64,000 nucleotides of DNA, from NCBI GenBank assembly GCA_963514095.1, contig OY741264.1, forward strand, positions 31,093,598 through 31,157,597, given 5' to 3'. Within the stretch, counting starts at the first letter, position 1; every line of letters starts with the position of its first letter. Position numbers and translations under genes: made by a program. A model generated the notes under the pieces. That model saw only the letters and a list, made by a program, of their open reading frames with translations, did not search any database and was not told the DNA's origin. Positions 1 to 13,745 of the stretch are shown piece by piece. The DNA comes from Eutrigla gurnardus. Its lineage: Eukaryota; Chordata; Actinopteri; Perciformes; Triglidae.

Positions 1-3000
1 TTTATTGTTTGAATGTGGCTGATGTGACCAGTCATACATGGAGCATTCTTAATATTCATATCCACTTGTATTTAAACCAAAATAGGTAATGTTGATCATA
101 TAGGACGCAGAAATAAATCTCTATATAGAAAGTCATATAGAAATGTGAGATCTTATATAAACACAAACTAGGCTGTATGGACTCAACTAACTTTGGTTTT
201 ACATTCAATTAAAAACATGGATCAAGTCCTGAGCAGAGCCAAGTCCTCGTCAATCAATGGTTGTCATTTCAAATGAAGCAATACTTTCAATAGAAATTAC
301 AGGTCGTGTTACAAAAACCAAACGGCCTTTAATATTTTGTTGTAAGAAACAGAGCTAAAAGCCATGATAGTATGCATTGCATTATTTCCTAGAGGAAAGA
401 GTGTTATGGCTATTGCAACAAAAATCCATAAGTCATTATCGCTACTTTCAAAGATACCAGAATCCTTTGAGGAAAACAGTCATTTTGCCTCTGCAGGACA
501 CGGGAGAGATGCTGGTCTACTGCTTGCCATCACACCTGGCTGTCTGATGGCAAGATAAATTGAAACTACACTGGAACTAATATTATTTTCTTGTGAGATT
601 TTCTTTTAAGAGGCTAAAATACATTTTGCCCCCGCCCCCGTCTACAGCAGCACATTACTTTCCCCTGTGTCAGTACTCTTGTCTGCTTCTCCATTTCCTA
701 GGTAATACACTGACTATGTATAAGTACCTCATACAACCCCACCTCGATAAATCCAAACTATCCCCTCAATCATTAATGTGATGATATTAATAAGAAGCTG
801 GTGAATATAAAGGGCTACACTACACTAAACACATATTTTTCTTCATTGGAGAGATTCACATCTGTGATATAACGGGCTCTGTTCTTCTTGTACGTGAGTA
901 AAACTGGTGATGTGATGTTGATTTAGTGTGCAGAGGAGCACATGGACACATTTAAATGGATTCGGAGCAGAGACTATGCCTATCTTTAACAGTATCCTGG
1001 AAGTAGGTAATCCCAAAGGCACGCATCTCTCCCCCAGGGGACTTTCATAAAGCTCATTAAATCAGCGTTAATCCAAACACCTGTCATCAAATGCTAATTT
1101 TCCAAACACGCCAGGGTGCTTGTTTTGGTATAACTTATTTAACATCTGAGGTGAGTTCTGTGAAAGCGTCTCCAGACGCCCGAACGCAGTCACGGATATG
1201 TTCGCTCTGTGAATTCTGATGTGGGTCTGATGTATTCAGATCAGCAACCGAATGTCCCCAATAAACAGCCGCAGTCCCCAAACTCCACCCGCGTTTATAG
1301 TATATTAAATGGCTCCAGTGTAACTGGGCCCCTATTAGACAGATTATAAGATTAGAGACACATTAGAATGCATCTCTAATCCCACAAGTCAAGTCAGGAC
1401 AGTAGGCAAGCCGAGGGAAAGCTCTGCGAAAAACACAGGATCCGTTTGACCCGACGACACTGATCTGTGCTGAGACGCACGCCGTCACCACCTTGTCATG
1501 GTGATAACACGTCAGGTGGCGTTTCAATCGGGATTCTTTATTTCCCCCTCTCTCTCTCCACAGCTTATTCCTATAATTTCCCTCAGAGTTCATGCCCATT
1601 ATGTGGGGAATGTGTAGGATATGTTCAAATCCTTGGCTTGCCTTTTTTTTAATAAACTACAGCTCTCTCCCATTTCTCTGTTTCGGTGTGTGGGAGCTCC
1701 GGTGCTCCTGGGGAAACGGTGCTTTGCAGCAAAATTGACATTCACTGGAGTGTGCCCCCCTCTCCTGTCATTTTGTCAACACCATCACTGTGTGGAGCTC
1801 AGCCAAGCAAGACATCTGACAGACAGGCAAATGGGAGTGGTGGACTTCAGCAACATAACACCCTCTCGCTGCCCTCTCTGTGCCCAGTGGCGAGGTTCAA
1901 TGCGCTTCCATACACACACAAAGGGGAGGAAGACCACATCGTGTAACCTGGACTTCCTCTTTTACTCTCTGCTAGTTTGCGGAAAAAAAAGAAAAGGTGA
2001 AGGACAGACAGGGATTGATCAAAGAGATGCAATCAGCAAGAGGGTGAACCGCATGAGTGGGTTTCCATTTGTTGCCACACAGTAAACCTGACACTAAAAA
2101 TTGATTGGCAAGTGACAACAGCCCCCCTTTTATCCAGAAGCAGCACCAGGGCAGCACTGTTTCAGGGTCAAGAGTTATGACTCAGTGGGTGTTTTTTTTC
2201 TTTCTTATACCAAGCTCACGGAGGACAGCATGTTTCTATCTGTTTGGGAGAATTGACAAATGCTTAAAAAATGGCAAATTGCTAATTAAATGCCATAAAT
2301 GCATACTAAAATAAAAGTTCAAGAAATATAGCTGTCATATAAAACTGGCCTCAGTTTAAAAAAGTGGCCACAAATTCAGGCTAATTGTGTCCCTTTTGTC
2401 CGAAGCCTTTTGATTAACGACGTCTCCGACTCCTCACACTTTCCTCAAGACACCATTTTTCTTTTCGCGGCGCAACGAAGCGGGAGTCTCCAAAGTGCCG
2501 TCAAAACACTGAGGTCGGCAAGCATAAAATCCTCAATCAAAATATGAAACAAAAACATTTCGCGAGACGAACCGCCACCGCGGGGGCAGAACTGCACGCC
2601 ACCGGTGTGCTAAACGCTGCATGTTGCTGCTGAAATCCCTTCCCCTTCTACATGCACACTGAACAACCCACTTATCAGTCAGGTGTCATGGCAAAACACT
2701 GGAAGAAAGAGCGATAGGGGACTCGCATGGAACCAGCACTTGTCAGCCAGGATGGATCCTGACACCGGAATATGCTCAGGAAATGATTAGATAAACATAA
2801 CAGAATCCGCCCGGGCGTCTTGGAGGAGGTGTGCTGGCGGCTGATAAAGGATTCAGATTTATGTAGCCTTCACCCAAAAGAAGGAGATATTATGTTTCTT
2901 GAAAAATGGTACATCGGAGCTTTGGCTGTGATGTACAGTACACTCAGCAGAGAGCGCTGAGCAAACATGGAGGGGGTTAATAAAAGGCAGGAAATGAAAC

Positions 3001-3769
3001 ACGGCACCGGTTTGGCAGGTCGTGTGTTGATATCTTTGGGAATCAATTTTCAGCTCTTGAACATAAGTTTGTTTTGTTTGCCCTTGAATATTGACAGTAC
3101 ATCTCTGTCAGACATTTGTTTTTGTGGGGGGTTTTTCTGACTGTGCCATATGCAGCGACTGCCTTTGTAGATGCTGTAGCTGGTTTGTATATGAGGAGGA
3201 AAGAGCCTAGTAATCAAGTGGGCAACTCAAATATGTTTTGTTGAATTATACTCAAGACCACTGACAGCTGTGGAGTAAATTCTGGCAGCTCAGACACTCA
3301 TCCAACCGGTGCTCTCAACACTGATCAGACCTCAATTACTCAACGACATGGTACCGACACGAAGGCTTACACTTAGCCCGCTGTACTGCACCAAATTAAT
3401 TTCAAATTTACTTCCAGTCTCCACTGCAACAACCCACGGGGGACAACTGTCGCAAAAAGAGCTTGAAATGGCCCACAACAGCACAGAAGCCCAAACTACA
3501 GTATAGCAGCAGGACTAATCTGATACAGCACTGCTCACTTGAAACAGTAATAATTCCTACTGGGAGATGGGGACACAACACAACAGCTGAATGCAGCAGG
3601 TTTGGGTGTTTATTCAATTGCCTTTATAAAAGTGGCCTCCTCTGAAATCTCTTATCTTGCAACAAAATGTTGGAATCAGTGCCCTAATGTACCTCGATTA
3701 CCTGGATCAGCCATGGTCTACAAATGGCTGTTTAAAGATGCTATATCTGAGGATTGGGAGCATTTCTTT
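1..3769. other. Gene-free stretch, no recognised gene
   Basis: Only short open frames occur here, none with recognisable protein character or flanking splice logic. A CT-rich run near 1546-1562 and several poly-A/T runs are the only simple-sequence features. A moderately CpG-containing patch lies around 2460-2620. I see no RNA gene and no clear repeat family. Confidence 0.5.
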
Positions 3770-4945
3770 TGCCTCTCAAATCAGCGATGCCTTAGCCGGT
3801 GGCTCGCTGCTCACGGGGCTAACGGCACTTAATGTGCTTTAAGTGCTCCCTTTAAAACAGTCAATCATGGAGTCCTCGCTCATCCCCCTCGATCATCAAG
3901 GGCTCTCGGCTTATTATGCTGATGCCTCTCCAACAAAACCTTTTTCTGTCGCCCCTAGTTACTCGTCTTCCTCAACGGCTCAGTTGAGCTGCGGTGTCCC
4001 TCAAGGCTCCGTTCTTGGCCATCTTCTTTTCTCTGGGCCAGGTTATTCAAAATCATTGTGATTTTGCATATTCATACTGAAAAATCTTATCCTAGCTCTC
4101 CGATGTTAAAGCCTGGATGTCCCAAGATTTCCTTTAATTCAATGATGCCAAGTCTGAAGTCATTCTATTTGGTCCCCCAATTACATCCCCCAATTCCATC
4201 AGCTCTTTTTGTGCTAATCTTGGCGGTTTATAATATTTGATGCTAACCTCTGTTTCATTGATCAACAAAAATGTTGTTACAAATGAAGGTAATACCTAAA
4301 ATGAGGGCTTTTTGCTTTTTTAACAATTCTGATTTACAAACAGGTCTACATAATTTTTTCATCTATTTGCAGCCTGATTACGCCAATGCACTCTACTTGG
4401 TTATCAGCCAGGGTTCACCCCACTATCACCAGAAAATACTACAGCTTCAACCATGATAGACCCATGATCACATCACCCCTGCCTCCCTACACCGGCAGCC
4501 TGTTAGTTTTCAAATCCATTTTAAAATTGTATTGCTCACTTTCAAGGCATTAAACGGCCTTGCCCCTTAATACATCTCTGATTTATTGACCTGGCATGTG
4601 CCCTCTCAACCATTAACATCCGCAGATGGAGCCCTGCTAGTTAGTCCTGGGTCATGGTTTGTGGGCGATCAGGCTTTTTTATTTTTAGAGCCCCCACACT
4701 ATGGGCCTCCTACTCAGACACACTGAGTTCCTAGCTTCTTTTAAATGCAATGTTTGATGACTGATTATTAATATCCTCGTAATTGTCTTTACTTCCTCTG
4801 TGTTGGCTTTATGTTATCTGCCTTGTCTGATTTGCTTTTGTTAAACTGTGTACAATGACGTTTAGGTGATTCAGTCTGTTTTGCTCACTGATTTGGTTGA
4901 AAATGAATCATTGTACAGTGTCAAATAAAGAGATGTTTTTTTTCA
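3770..4945 (+). mobile_element. Decayed non-LTR retrotransposon (L2/Maui-like LINE), RT domain to 3' end
   Basis: Broken translations in the + strand frames line up in order with the reverse transcriptase of fish L2-like LINEs. Near 3790-3895 there is a frameshifted match to the motif LDLSAAFDTVNHG (read here as SAPFKTVNHG). At about 3987-4032 the RT signature SCGVPQGSVLGHLLFS appears. Around 4096-4180 comes a block like VKAWMSQDF followed by KSEVILFGPP. At 4372-4455 there is DYANALYLVISQGS, and at 4490-4590 PVSFQIHFKIVLLTFKALNG followed by LAP, stop, YISDLLT, a typical C-terminal RT block. Several stops and frameshifts show the copy is dead. The 3' end is near TCAAATAAAGAG at about 4920-4932, followed by a T-run. 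The clade (L2/Maui rather than a close relative) is inferred from motif resemblance. The 5' part of the element is missing or unrecognisable. Confidence 0.85.
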
Positions 4946-6348
4946 GGTTGTCTTGTATCGATCGTACAAAAACAAAAAACCTCAAATACCATCTTGTTAA
5001 ATGAAATATAGCCAAAAATGTTTTTAGCACTTTAGCTCTGGGTTGTTCTTAATTGTTTGGGAGAGAAACACATATTTTTCATTATCTGAATGAGGGCATG
5101 GTTTGGAAAGAAATAACTGAATTCACTGAATACTTCGACCCTAAATTAATAGTGCAGTTGTCCGACTGGACTGGATTCTTTGCTAAATGTGTTCCTGGTA
5201 TTGTGCCCAGTATTCTTGCTGGAATGCATTTTACATCACTTTACTGGCCACTTGTTCAAATTGAGGTCTTTGTACATTTCCAAACATTTGCAGGATTTTT
5301 AAGTCTCCAGGCTACTTTTGTTGTGAGCAACGAGTAGCAAGTCCGTTTTGCTTGTGTTCCATTCGAACCATCAGCAGGCTATAATTTGGAATCCATTGCC
5401 AGCAGTGAACCTACATTACCCTTTACTCAACAGATTTTGCTCGGGGGAAACATGTAATGCAGTGTATACTTAACAAGGGTGAAGGATTGTTCAGACATGA
5501 ACAAATGAAATACTTCTCCTCAATCAGTGCTGTGGCTTTCAGAATGTAGAGTATTTACAACGCACTTTAAATGACGGGGAAAATAATGAAAGAGGACTGC
5601 TTCGGTCTCAACAGAACTGGAGCGCAGAGAGACGCTGTGACACGATAAATATATTGATAAAAAAAGGACCAACCGATGAGCGCTCTCTGTGTTTTTCTTG
5701 CATGATCTGAGCATTGTGTGTAAACCTGTATTATTCATGATTCTCATCATCCATTTCATCAGAAACCGATAACTCCACATTCTCTGATCCCGCTGATATG
5801 TAGTGCGTAATGCCTCAGAGCACTCTGGTTCACTCCGTAGTGAGCCAATTAAAACCGCGGCAAAGAACGAAATGAGGTGTTCGGATGGATTGCTGGTGGC
5901 AGCTTGATGATTAGGGAAGTAGTCCATGACTGAGAACTAAATCCCAAGAAATTTTAGGCCGGGAAAATAAAAAGGTGGAGAAGGTGAACATGTAACCCCC
6001 CTTCTTGCCATTCTACTCCATGATAACTACTGTAGAGCAGGCACTTTAGTAACTGCTTCAGTGGAGCTGTTCAATAGAAAGCATGTGATCTGTGAAGGGC
6101 AGCTCCCCGGTGTGAAAGAGTGTAACTATATGAATGTGAAGCACAGAAGACCGTGTCTGCTTAGCAACTCCTTTAAATAAAAGTTTTTTTTTTTTTTTTT
6201 TAAATGTCAGGTGGGAGGCGATGAAAAATAAAAATAATTTAAAGGTAACTCCCTCGGTCTGATTAACACGTTGCCTGACATTTCAACAGTGTGCACTGTC
6301 GCTATGGCAATCAATGGATCTGCGGGGGACAAAACATGTAAAACAGGA

Positions 6349-6364
6349 TTCAAACTAGTTTGAA
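6349..6364. repeat. 16-bp perfect palindrome
   Basis: TTCAAACTAGTTTGAA is its own reverse complement. It is followed directly by a second partial copy, CTAGTT. No function can be assigned. Confidence 0.6.
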
Positions 6365-6945
6365 CTAGTTAACCTAATCGTTTAAATCATTCCAATTCTT
6401 TGTAAAGCATGTTTTGACATTTAAACTCTAAGTTTAAACACTGAAAGATTCAGCACTAATTAGCAAATGCCACTGGATATTTAAAAATGTGTTAAGTAGT
6501 AGCAGTATTCAAGTTTATGCACAGTACTAAAGAGTAGCAACAGGTTTTAGACTGAAACCACTCAGTTTTTACTTCACATAGCCAATTTGTCCAATTACAC
6601 AATCATGAGTATATTTTAAATTAGTAATGATTATGGGTGCTGTGAATACACCCACACAATAAGAAAAAAGACATTTATGCTACTAGACGTGTGTGTGAAA
6701 TTCTCAAAATTAGCATATCAATCCTCATTATCAGTCATTATTAGTTCATCATTGAGTCCAGATAGTTGTTTGTGTCAAATGTGAAGATATTCCCTGAAGG
6801 TGAGTTTGAGATATTGCATTCACGAGGAGGAATTTGAGAACTGAGATCCAGCAAGATGCCTTCAGAATCTTTATGTACTGGAAAAGTCAGAGTCCATTGA
6901 AATTAAAATGTGACCCAGAATTTTTAATAGTAATTGGAGTGGTAG

Positions 6946-6946
<1 letters not shown>

Positions 6947-6976
<30 letters not shown>
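6947..6976. repeat. (GATT)n microsatellite
   Basis: About seven uninterrupted copies of the tetranucleotide GATT. Confidence 0.9.
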
Positions 6977-6977
<1 letters not shown>

Positions 6978-8867
6978 TAGTTGAGAAACAGAAAAATTAA
7001 AAATTAATCAGCGGTTACTTTGATTAGGTTTGAGAATATATAATCCATTAATCATCTTTTTTTTAAAGCAAAAATGTCAAATATTCATATTGTTGTCGGC
7101 TTTTGCAATAGAAGGATTTACAGACTTCTCTGTTTAATGTAATTGTAAGCTCAGTATATTTGGGTTTTGGACTGTTCAACTGATCATGAACTATCATGAA
7201 AATAATCACTAGATGCATCACCAGATAGTAGTCAGCCTCCCTGTTACGACTTGATTTCACCTTCTTTGGGACTCAGTAAATCCATTTCTTACGTGAACGA
7301 CCACAAAGTACAAATAAAAATGCAAGACCGTATTTAAATGAGAACCCGTTGTCACTTTCAAACAGGGTGAAATCGCATAAAGCGTGGAAGATAAATACAC
7401 ATTGACTTAAATCTCAACGCGTGACTGACATCTACATTAAGGACATATGACAGGGGCGTCAGTCGACATACATGAGCAAATAAATGATTCATTCGCCTTT
7501 AGCTTCAAATGGAATACTTTCAAATAGGAGGCATCCTATACGTTGGTGCTCAGCTTTTATTTATTACAGTTACACACCTTACACTTTACTGTAAAACAAA
7601 AAAGCCAAGTATTCCCATTAATGACTCATCGCTGACAGAACATGAGCATCGTGTTTACAGGGACTAAACAATTAAGGGCCTGCCAATTCCAACAGTGACT
7701 GTGACAACTCAATATCAATACTGACAGCAGCAAAGGACTGCAATGAACTGCTGGTTGATAAAGCAATAAAGATTCACATCAAAAACCATTGCATCCTTAA
7801 ACCAACGACTATATTAAATGTGAGGTAAATAGAGAAGACAGCAAAACAATGAGTAAAAAAAATATTTCAGCGTTAACAGAAAGCTGGGAAAGTCTCTCGG
7901 GATACGAATGCTTGTTTGGATAACAATTGGACACATTTAAAGCTGCCTTAATTGATTGTTTTATGGAAACAATTTGACTTGTTTTTTTGTGGGAGGTGTT
8001 GCCCGTAGTGATAAGCCCACAGAGAATTACCTCCATGGGTCTGCAGCCGTCCTGCAGTGTTTGAGCATCATTCAGCTGTTTCTTTTAGTTCCCCACCAAA
8101 CTCAGCTCTTAACCTTAAATAGGTGCAGCAGGCAAAAAAAGAGAAACGATTAAGTCTCACACTGCACTATCTCCGCAGCAGCAAAGAGTGACAGATAACG
8201 TTAGTTATCCTCCTGTGTGAAAACATAGCAGGCTAAAGAGTCAAATATGTTGAATAAATAAGAGCTAAGAAGGGAAATAAAGATTTATGAGGTGGCCATC
8301 AAGAAATATAAAAGTTAATGCTGTGCTGCTGCGGACCACCTGGAGGGAATTTCTTCAACCACATGGACTCAAGGACGAACTGATTACATTTTGGTGATCA
8401 AAGGTTAAAAAGATGAAGGTCATTGGGACCTCATGTCCGTCCCGGTCTCGTGCTATCAGCTTGAGTCTTTGCTCAAGAAAGAATTACAAGGTACAATTTT
8501 GGCCATAACTCAAGAATATATGCTTATTATATGACAATTTCACACAAATGTCTAAAAGGATAAAATTGTGAAGTGGTGACTTTTTGGACAGACATGCAAT
8601 GCAAACTGCAACAAGGCATAAAACGGCAGGGCGGCCATTCTAGTTTATTATTAAAAGAAAGGAACATATCCTCTCCTGATATTTCCCAATCAGCTAGAGG
8701 CGTCCGTGTTAGAGACAAAGATAACAAAGTAGTGGAATCTCAATGGACTGAAGTGACATTTGCAGGTACGCTTACATGCTGTTTCATGTGCTGCAGCTGA
8801 GGAGCTAATTTGTTTTCTAGCCTGCAAACTCCAAGTTAGCGGTGCAATTTTAGATCGTTAAGATGCA

Positions 8868-9035
8868 GGACAACGGCTCGTTGGGGATGGGGGGGGGGGG
8901 GTGTTGTCCTTTAACCACAAGGTTGCGGGTTGCATCCCCGACTGCTACAGTCCATGTGTGGAATGTCCTCGTATGACACGTCAAAAACCCAGAGTTACTC
9001 CCCGAGCGCTTCACAGCAACCTACTGCTCCAACAT
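8868..9035 (+). mobile_element. tRNA-derived SINE remnant
   Basis: The segment contains a tRNA-like B-box region, GGTTGCGGGTTGCATCCCC at 8922-8940, close to the pol III consensus GGTTCGANNCC. It is followed by CTACAGTCC, a degraded GTCCTNGGGCAAGACACT-like block and a CCCCGAGCGCTTCACAGCA block. That order matches a tRNA-head SINE body common in teleosts. The A-box side is damaged and replaced in part by a 13-base G run at 8889-8901. The family name is not assigned. No intact tRNA cloverleaf is present, so it is not a tRNA gene. Confidence 0.7.
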
Positions 9036-12000
9036 TAAAAATGCAGAGGTCAAATTTCAAGTTAAAGTGATCATATTTGTGCGATTAGGATCATAATTAT
9101 GATAACAAAAAATATTAATCACCCACCCGTTTGGTTTCTGTTTATTCTCATAGGATACGTGATTGACAGAGCAGATAGGTATGCTGCATAGACAAAAAGG
9201 GCAACTTCATTGCAGCTAGACTTTAAATGTTCTCTGTAGGACATTCAGAACTCGAATATAGCAGCAAACAACTATATGCTATGTAAAGCCAGAGCAGGAT
9301 AATGGCATCCTGCAGAGAATAAAGTATCTCTCCCTCTGTGTGTGTTGTTATCCGAGTTCCCCTGCTCTTTATTTTGGGAGCATGCATGTCGTGGATATGC
9401 TCATCCTCCGGTTCTCCCCCCAGGTTAACACTGTAACAACTGTCAGCACTGTTGCCATTGTTAGAAATGTTAGCACTGTTACCTGCTAGCTGCCGGCTCA
9501 GCCACCACCATGTTGAATCATAGACGTGCACTGAATGTCTTATATTGCCCCTTTGGCATACTTTTACTGTACTGCAAAGACAACAACTACACATTCTGTG
9601 TAGGTTATAGGCTTTTATAATGTAAGTGTGCATATTTACATGTGTGTTTGGAAAATTCAGTTGCCAGTTTATTAGCTACACCTGGCTAAAACGGCTAAAA
9701 CAGCCATGCAGTGAATCCTACCTTCATGTAGATAATAGTGCTGAAACTATGTTAAAAAGGTGTCTATGATCTCATTTCACACAGCTTAAGATCACTTGAA
9801 ATTTGCAGTTCATCTGAAATGCATTCATTATTGTGTATGTCATTCTTAGCTGCTGATAATGTGAAGGCATGTTTCTTATAATTCGGTTGCAAGCCTTATA
9901 AGATCCAAGTTTTTTGAGACAGTGTTTTAGAGACAATATCATCCTGCTAAAATGTGTCAATGTGTGTTAACACTCTCCTTCATATCATTCCAAGCACAGT
10001 CCTCTTTCTTTTTTTCCTCCTCCTTACACCAAGCAAATATTCGGCTTCTGTATACTACATTACAAGATGATGGTATTCGATGATAAACCTTTGTGTTCCT
10101 GGGAAACGTGATAACAAAAGTAATCTACGGAGCACACTTTCCCTGTTTGAAGAGTAAACACTGCTGTCATTTCAAATGTCTTGTGAGAGCAACAAGAGCA
10201 ACGGCACAGTCCCCGAAATGTGGCCTTGAATATAAAATGTCTACTCTTCACCCCGCACCGATCGTGATCCTTTTAATTACTTTATTTTTTGTAGGAGCCA
10301 CCCAAGGTTCTGTTCATTGTAACCCACTTCATTACTGGCATGTGTTCAATGTGGTTGCCATGGTGTGACCATTATGCCATGTCCTTTGAATTTCAATTAT
10401 CATTCACAGTTTTTTTTGTTGAGAACATCACCGGGCTGCACTGTAATTGTCTCTCCTTTTCAGGGGTCCAACTACCCCTGGAGGTCACATTTATTATAGT
10501 CCCTGCTGTCACGTAGATGCCGTTTGATAGCATTATGAAAACAAGAGCGCGGATGTGAAATTGTGCCAATTATTGTTTTAACTTACACACGTACAAATGT
10601 TTTATGTTGCCCAATCGGGACACAGATCACTGCCGGCCATTATAAAAGTCACTCAGAGGTTGCCCTAGCGGGGTAATTAAGCAGATGCCCATCTTGTAAG
10701 GTGGTCCATCACTCCAGTTAGACGCCATCACCACTTGCCATCTAACTGCTGCTCTGCAAAATGCATATCCACACGCCAGTTCTCCTGAAACGCTGATGAT
10801 TGTTGGGGTATAAATAAAGCAGCAGTTCATTTAGACCAAGACGGAGCTCTCACTTAATTACGATTGAGGCAAAGCCCCACTTCACGGAACAAAATATAGT
10901 AAGAGTTTGTTTGTTTTTTGTCATCCAAGTGTTGAACAATGCCCTGGGATGAGAGGCGGATTACATCCATTGAGTCATTATCCCTGCTTACTATTTGCCA
11001 CCCATCATCGACAGACAACGGCATCTTCCCCTGTTCAATAGTTAAGTCTAATTCCATGCTTGCTCCACACTTGACCTCTAGTCAATACCCAGCTTCCCAA
11101 AGTGTGATTACAATATGGTCATTGCATTATAACTGGCAAAGCAAAAACTAAATTCAGCCCCGAGTTTCTCTCCGGCGCTCGACATCTTGTTATTCATCGT
11201 CGCTTGTAAGAAAGTAAAGATCGGATGCAAATGATGATGTGCGGAACGTTTTCAAGCCGGCGAACATGTGACAGACAGAGAAGAAGAAGGCATCTGCCTT
11301 GGCGGTGATTGAATCGGAAGCTGAAGATCCTTCAGCGATCGCTGTTGCACAGTGTGAGTTTCTATAACAAGAAAGAAATAGTGGCACTGTTGTTTCTGCA
11401 CACGTCGTGGTGGAATTATAACAGATTTCATCACTGACTCAAAGTGTCATGGATGCTTATAAGGATAACACGCTGCTCGCAAATGTTATCACACAAGGAA
11501 TATGCTCAAGGTCAACCACATCATGTAGTATTTATTGAAACCCTGTCTCCATTTTAATTGCTACGTCTTAGAAACAATTTGCATTTTCATGCCTGACCCT
11601 CTCTAACAATAAAAGTGAGACTCCATTTAGCTAACAATATGCTCATATCCACAGGCAGGCATTGGTATGGAGCAACACTGCTGCATCTGCACTCTATGTA
11701 TAATCCAAGGCTCTGTGTAGTCCTGCTAATTGCCGTCCAAATTACTCATAAATATTTGATGCTGTGGAGATCCCACCAGATCTCTCTGTTTCCAAGAAGC
11801 GCCAGCGAAGGTAAGAAACATCAACGATGGTGTTGAGAAAAATGTGTCCTATATGTGCCAAAAAAAGGAATTTGTGAAAGTGTAAAAATGGCCAAGCTGT
11901 TTGTTCCACACGGAGAAGAGAAAACAAGCCAAATGCAAAAGAGCAGCGCCGCTGTAGTAGTCCTCTCAACCCTGACCCAGAGGTAGACAGTCATATCTCA

Positions 12001-13540
12001 CGGGACGAGTGTCAATGCAGCCTTGTGTTCTGGCTGAGTACCAATTGATTTCTGCAATGACACACAGCCCTGCACCGCCATTATCTGGCCCCCGAGTAAT
12101 CCATGCAATGCGTTTAAATCCTTCTTAATCAAGCTCTCATACGAGCAGAGGCCGTCAGTACAACAGTTAATATGACACATTTTACAGAGATGATGAGATG
12201 ATGATGATGTCAAAACTGTGAATTCTTGTATCATCCGTATGTTTTTTGGGGCCTATATTTATTTATGTTTTAGCTTTGATAATAATATTCAGTGTGGATA
12301 TAGAGATGCCTTTTGGATTCGAAGGCTATAAAACAGAATTAAGTGTCGACGAAGGGCTTAACGAAATGCTGCTATCGTTCACAAAAATTGAAATGGTCCC
12401 TATTTCATTAATTCTCGTACCTTAAGGCGACTCTATCAGGTCGCACAATGGAGGTTGCGGTTAACATACGAAATGGATTCTCTCATGCACCACTGATGTG
12501 ATGATAGTGAATCAAGCAAAGCGAAAGGCAGAGCAATAGACTAGACAGCTCCAGTCACAATTCATTTTCCTGCTGCAGATACACCTTGCAGTCAGTCTCT
12601 ACAGCGTTCCACTGTTACAACTAAAAAAAAATACAAATAAATGAGGATGTCACAAATGATAAGCCTCGTGTGGACCCCTTGACCTCCAGCAAAACAACGA
12701 GAATATGACAGGAGCTTGAGGAACCAATCAAGTCAACAACAAATAACAAAAGAAAGAAGAAAAAAAGGTTTGGACTGCGGGATGAAAAGCAGCGTTCCCT
12801 TTGCTGTTGTTTGTGGTTTTGATGACCAGAAAAGACATAATGAAGAAATAAAAGCTGATTATTCTGAGTTTGAAATGAAGTACAAAGAGGAGCAAAAGGA
12901 CAACATTCTGTACTGCTTCTAATAAAACCTGACAATGTTAGCAATAATTAAACCGATTTCAAGAGCTTTACGTTGAATGCGTCATTGCCAACTGATGTTG
13001 CCTCAGCAGAACCACTCCAGGGCAGGGCTAGATCAAAAGACAACTACCACACTAGCAGATTACTGCTGGCTATTAAACGCATCACTAATTCTGTGCATTT
13101 GACCGAGAGACAAAAAAACCTACCAACCACTGCAGGAGGAGCGGGGCAGTGATGGAGCGGACAAGTGAGTCAACTTGCTTGACCTTTTATCGAAGCCATC
13201 CATGGATGGCTGTCGGTAAGACAGGTCTTTAGAAGTAAGAAAGTAAGATTTAGCTGTCCTTGTAGTTGCCTTGGACACCTGGCTTTTGGATATCGGTACA
13301 CGTCCGATATCCTTGTTAAAATAATCTGTGGAAGCAACTGGGATCTTTCTTTGATGTGGAACGAAACATCAGACATCTGTTGTTTCTATACATGATCCAG
13401 CTTTTTGAGGTGGTTTCAATATCAGTTGTCAGTGTTGCATCCTTAATTAAAATGTAAAAAAAGGAAATGGCCATCTGATGACTCTTAGTCCAAACCACTG
13501 TCCCATAGTGTCCATATAAAAATGTATAGAATACAAACTA
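9036..13540. other. Gene-free stretch, some candidate conserved non-coding blocks
   Basis: No gene is recognised. A tract at 9425-9485 has repeated GTTAACACTGTAACA/TGTTAGCACTGTT-type units and looks like dispersed repeat material. Repeat-free blocks at 10,600-10,790 and 12,000-12,190 contain homeobox-type TAATTA/AATTGATT motifs but no open coding frame. Confidence 0.4.
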
Positions 13541-13544
13541 TCAT

Positions 13545-13745
13545 TATCAGGTGTTAAAGTACAGGCATTCTATATTCAAGTAGAAGTATGGATACTCTGG
13601 TAAGAGTCAAAGTACTGATTCAACTTTTTTAATCAAGCAAAATTAAAGTTTTGTCAGACAAATAAATAGTGAGGGAAAGTACAGATACCTGAACGTCGGG
13701 CTGAGAACGGACTCAGAAACAAGTAAGTGCTGAAAGTGAGGAAAA
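13545..13745. repeat. Dispersed teleost repeat remnant
   Basis: The text AGTACAGGCATTC...AGTAGAAGTATGGATACTC...AAAGTACTGATTCAAC, then AGTACAGATACCTGAA, is a degraded form of a repeat rich in AAAGTACTGATTCAACTT and AAAGTACAGATAC that I recognise as common in fish genomes. I cannot assign a named family. Confidence 0.55.

Larger units (their letters stand above)
4946..8860. other. Gene-free stretch with simple repeats
   Basis: No gene is recognised. It holds a T-run near 6185-6201, a 16-bp perfect palindrome at 6349-6364 and a short (GATT)n tract at 6947-6976. The 135-codon minus-strand frame at 5520-5927 has no recognisable domain and is treated as chance. Confidence 0.45.

Noticed and set aside
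5520..5927. 135-codon minus-strand frame that might be a downstream exon of the signal-peptide gene
   Set aside because: No convincing acceptor in phase 2 and no recognisable protein features; cannot be tied to the exon at 16.0 kb.
8920..8945. Possible tRNA gene from a B-box-like sequence
   Set aside because: No cloverleaf or A-box; the flanking text matches a tRNA-derived SINE.
9223..9633. 136-codon minus-strand frame
   Set aside because: Includes a GTTAACACTGTAACA-type repeat tract that keeps the frame open; no domain.
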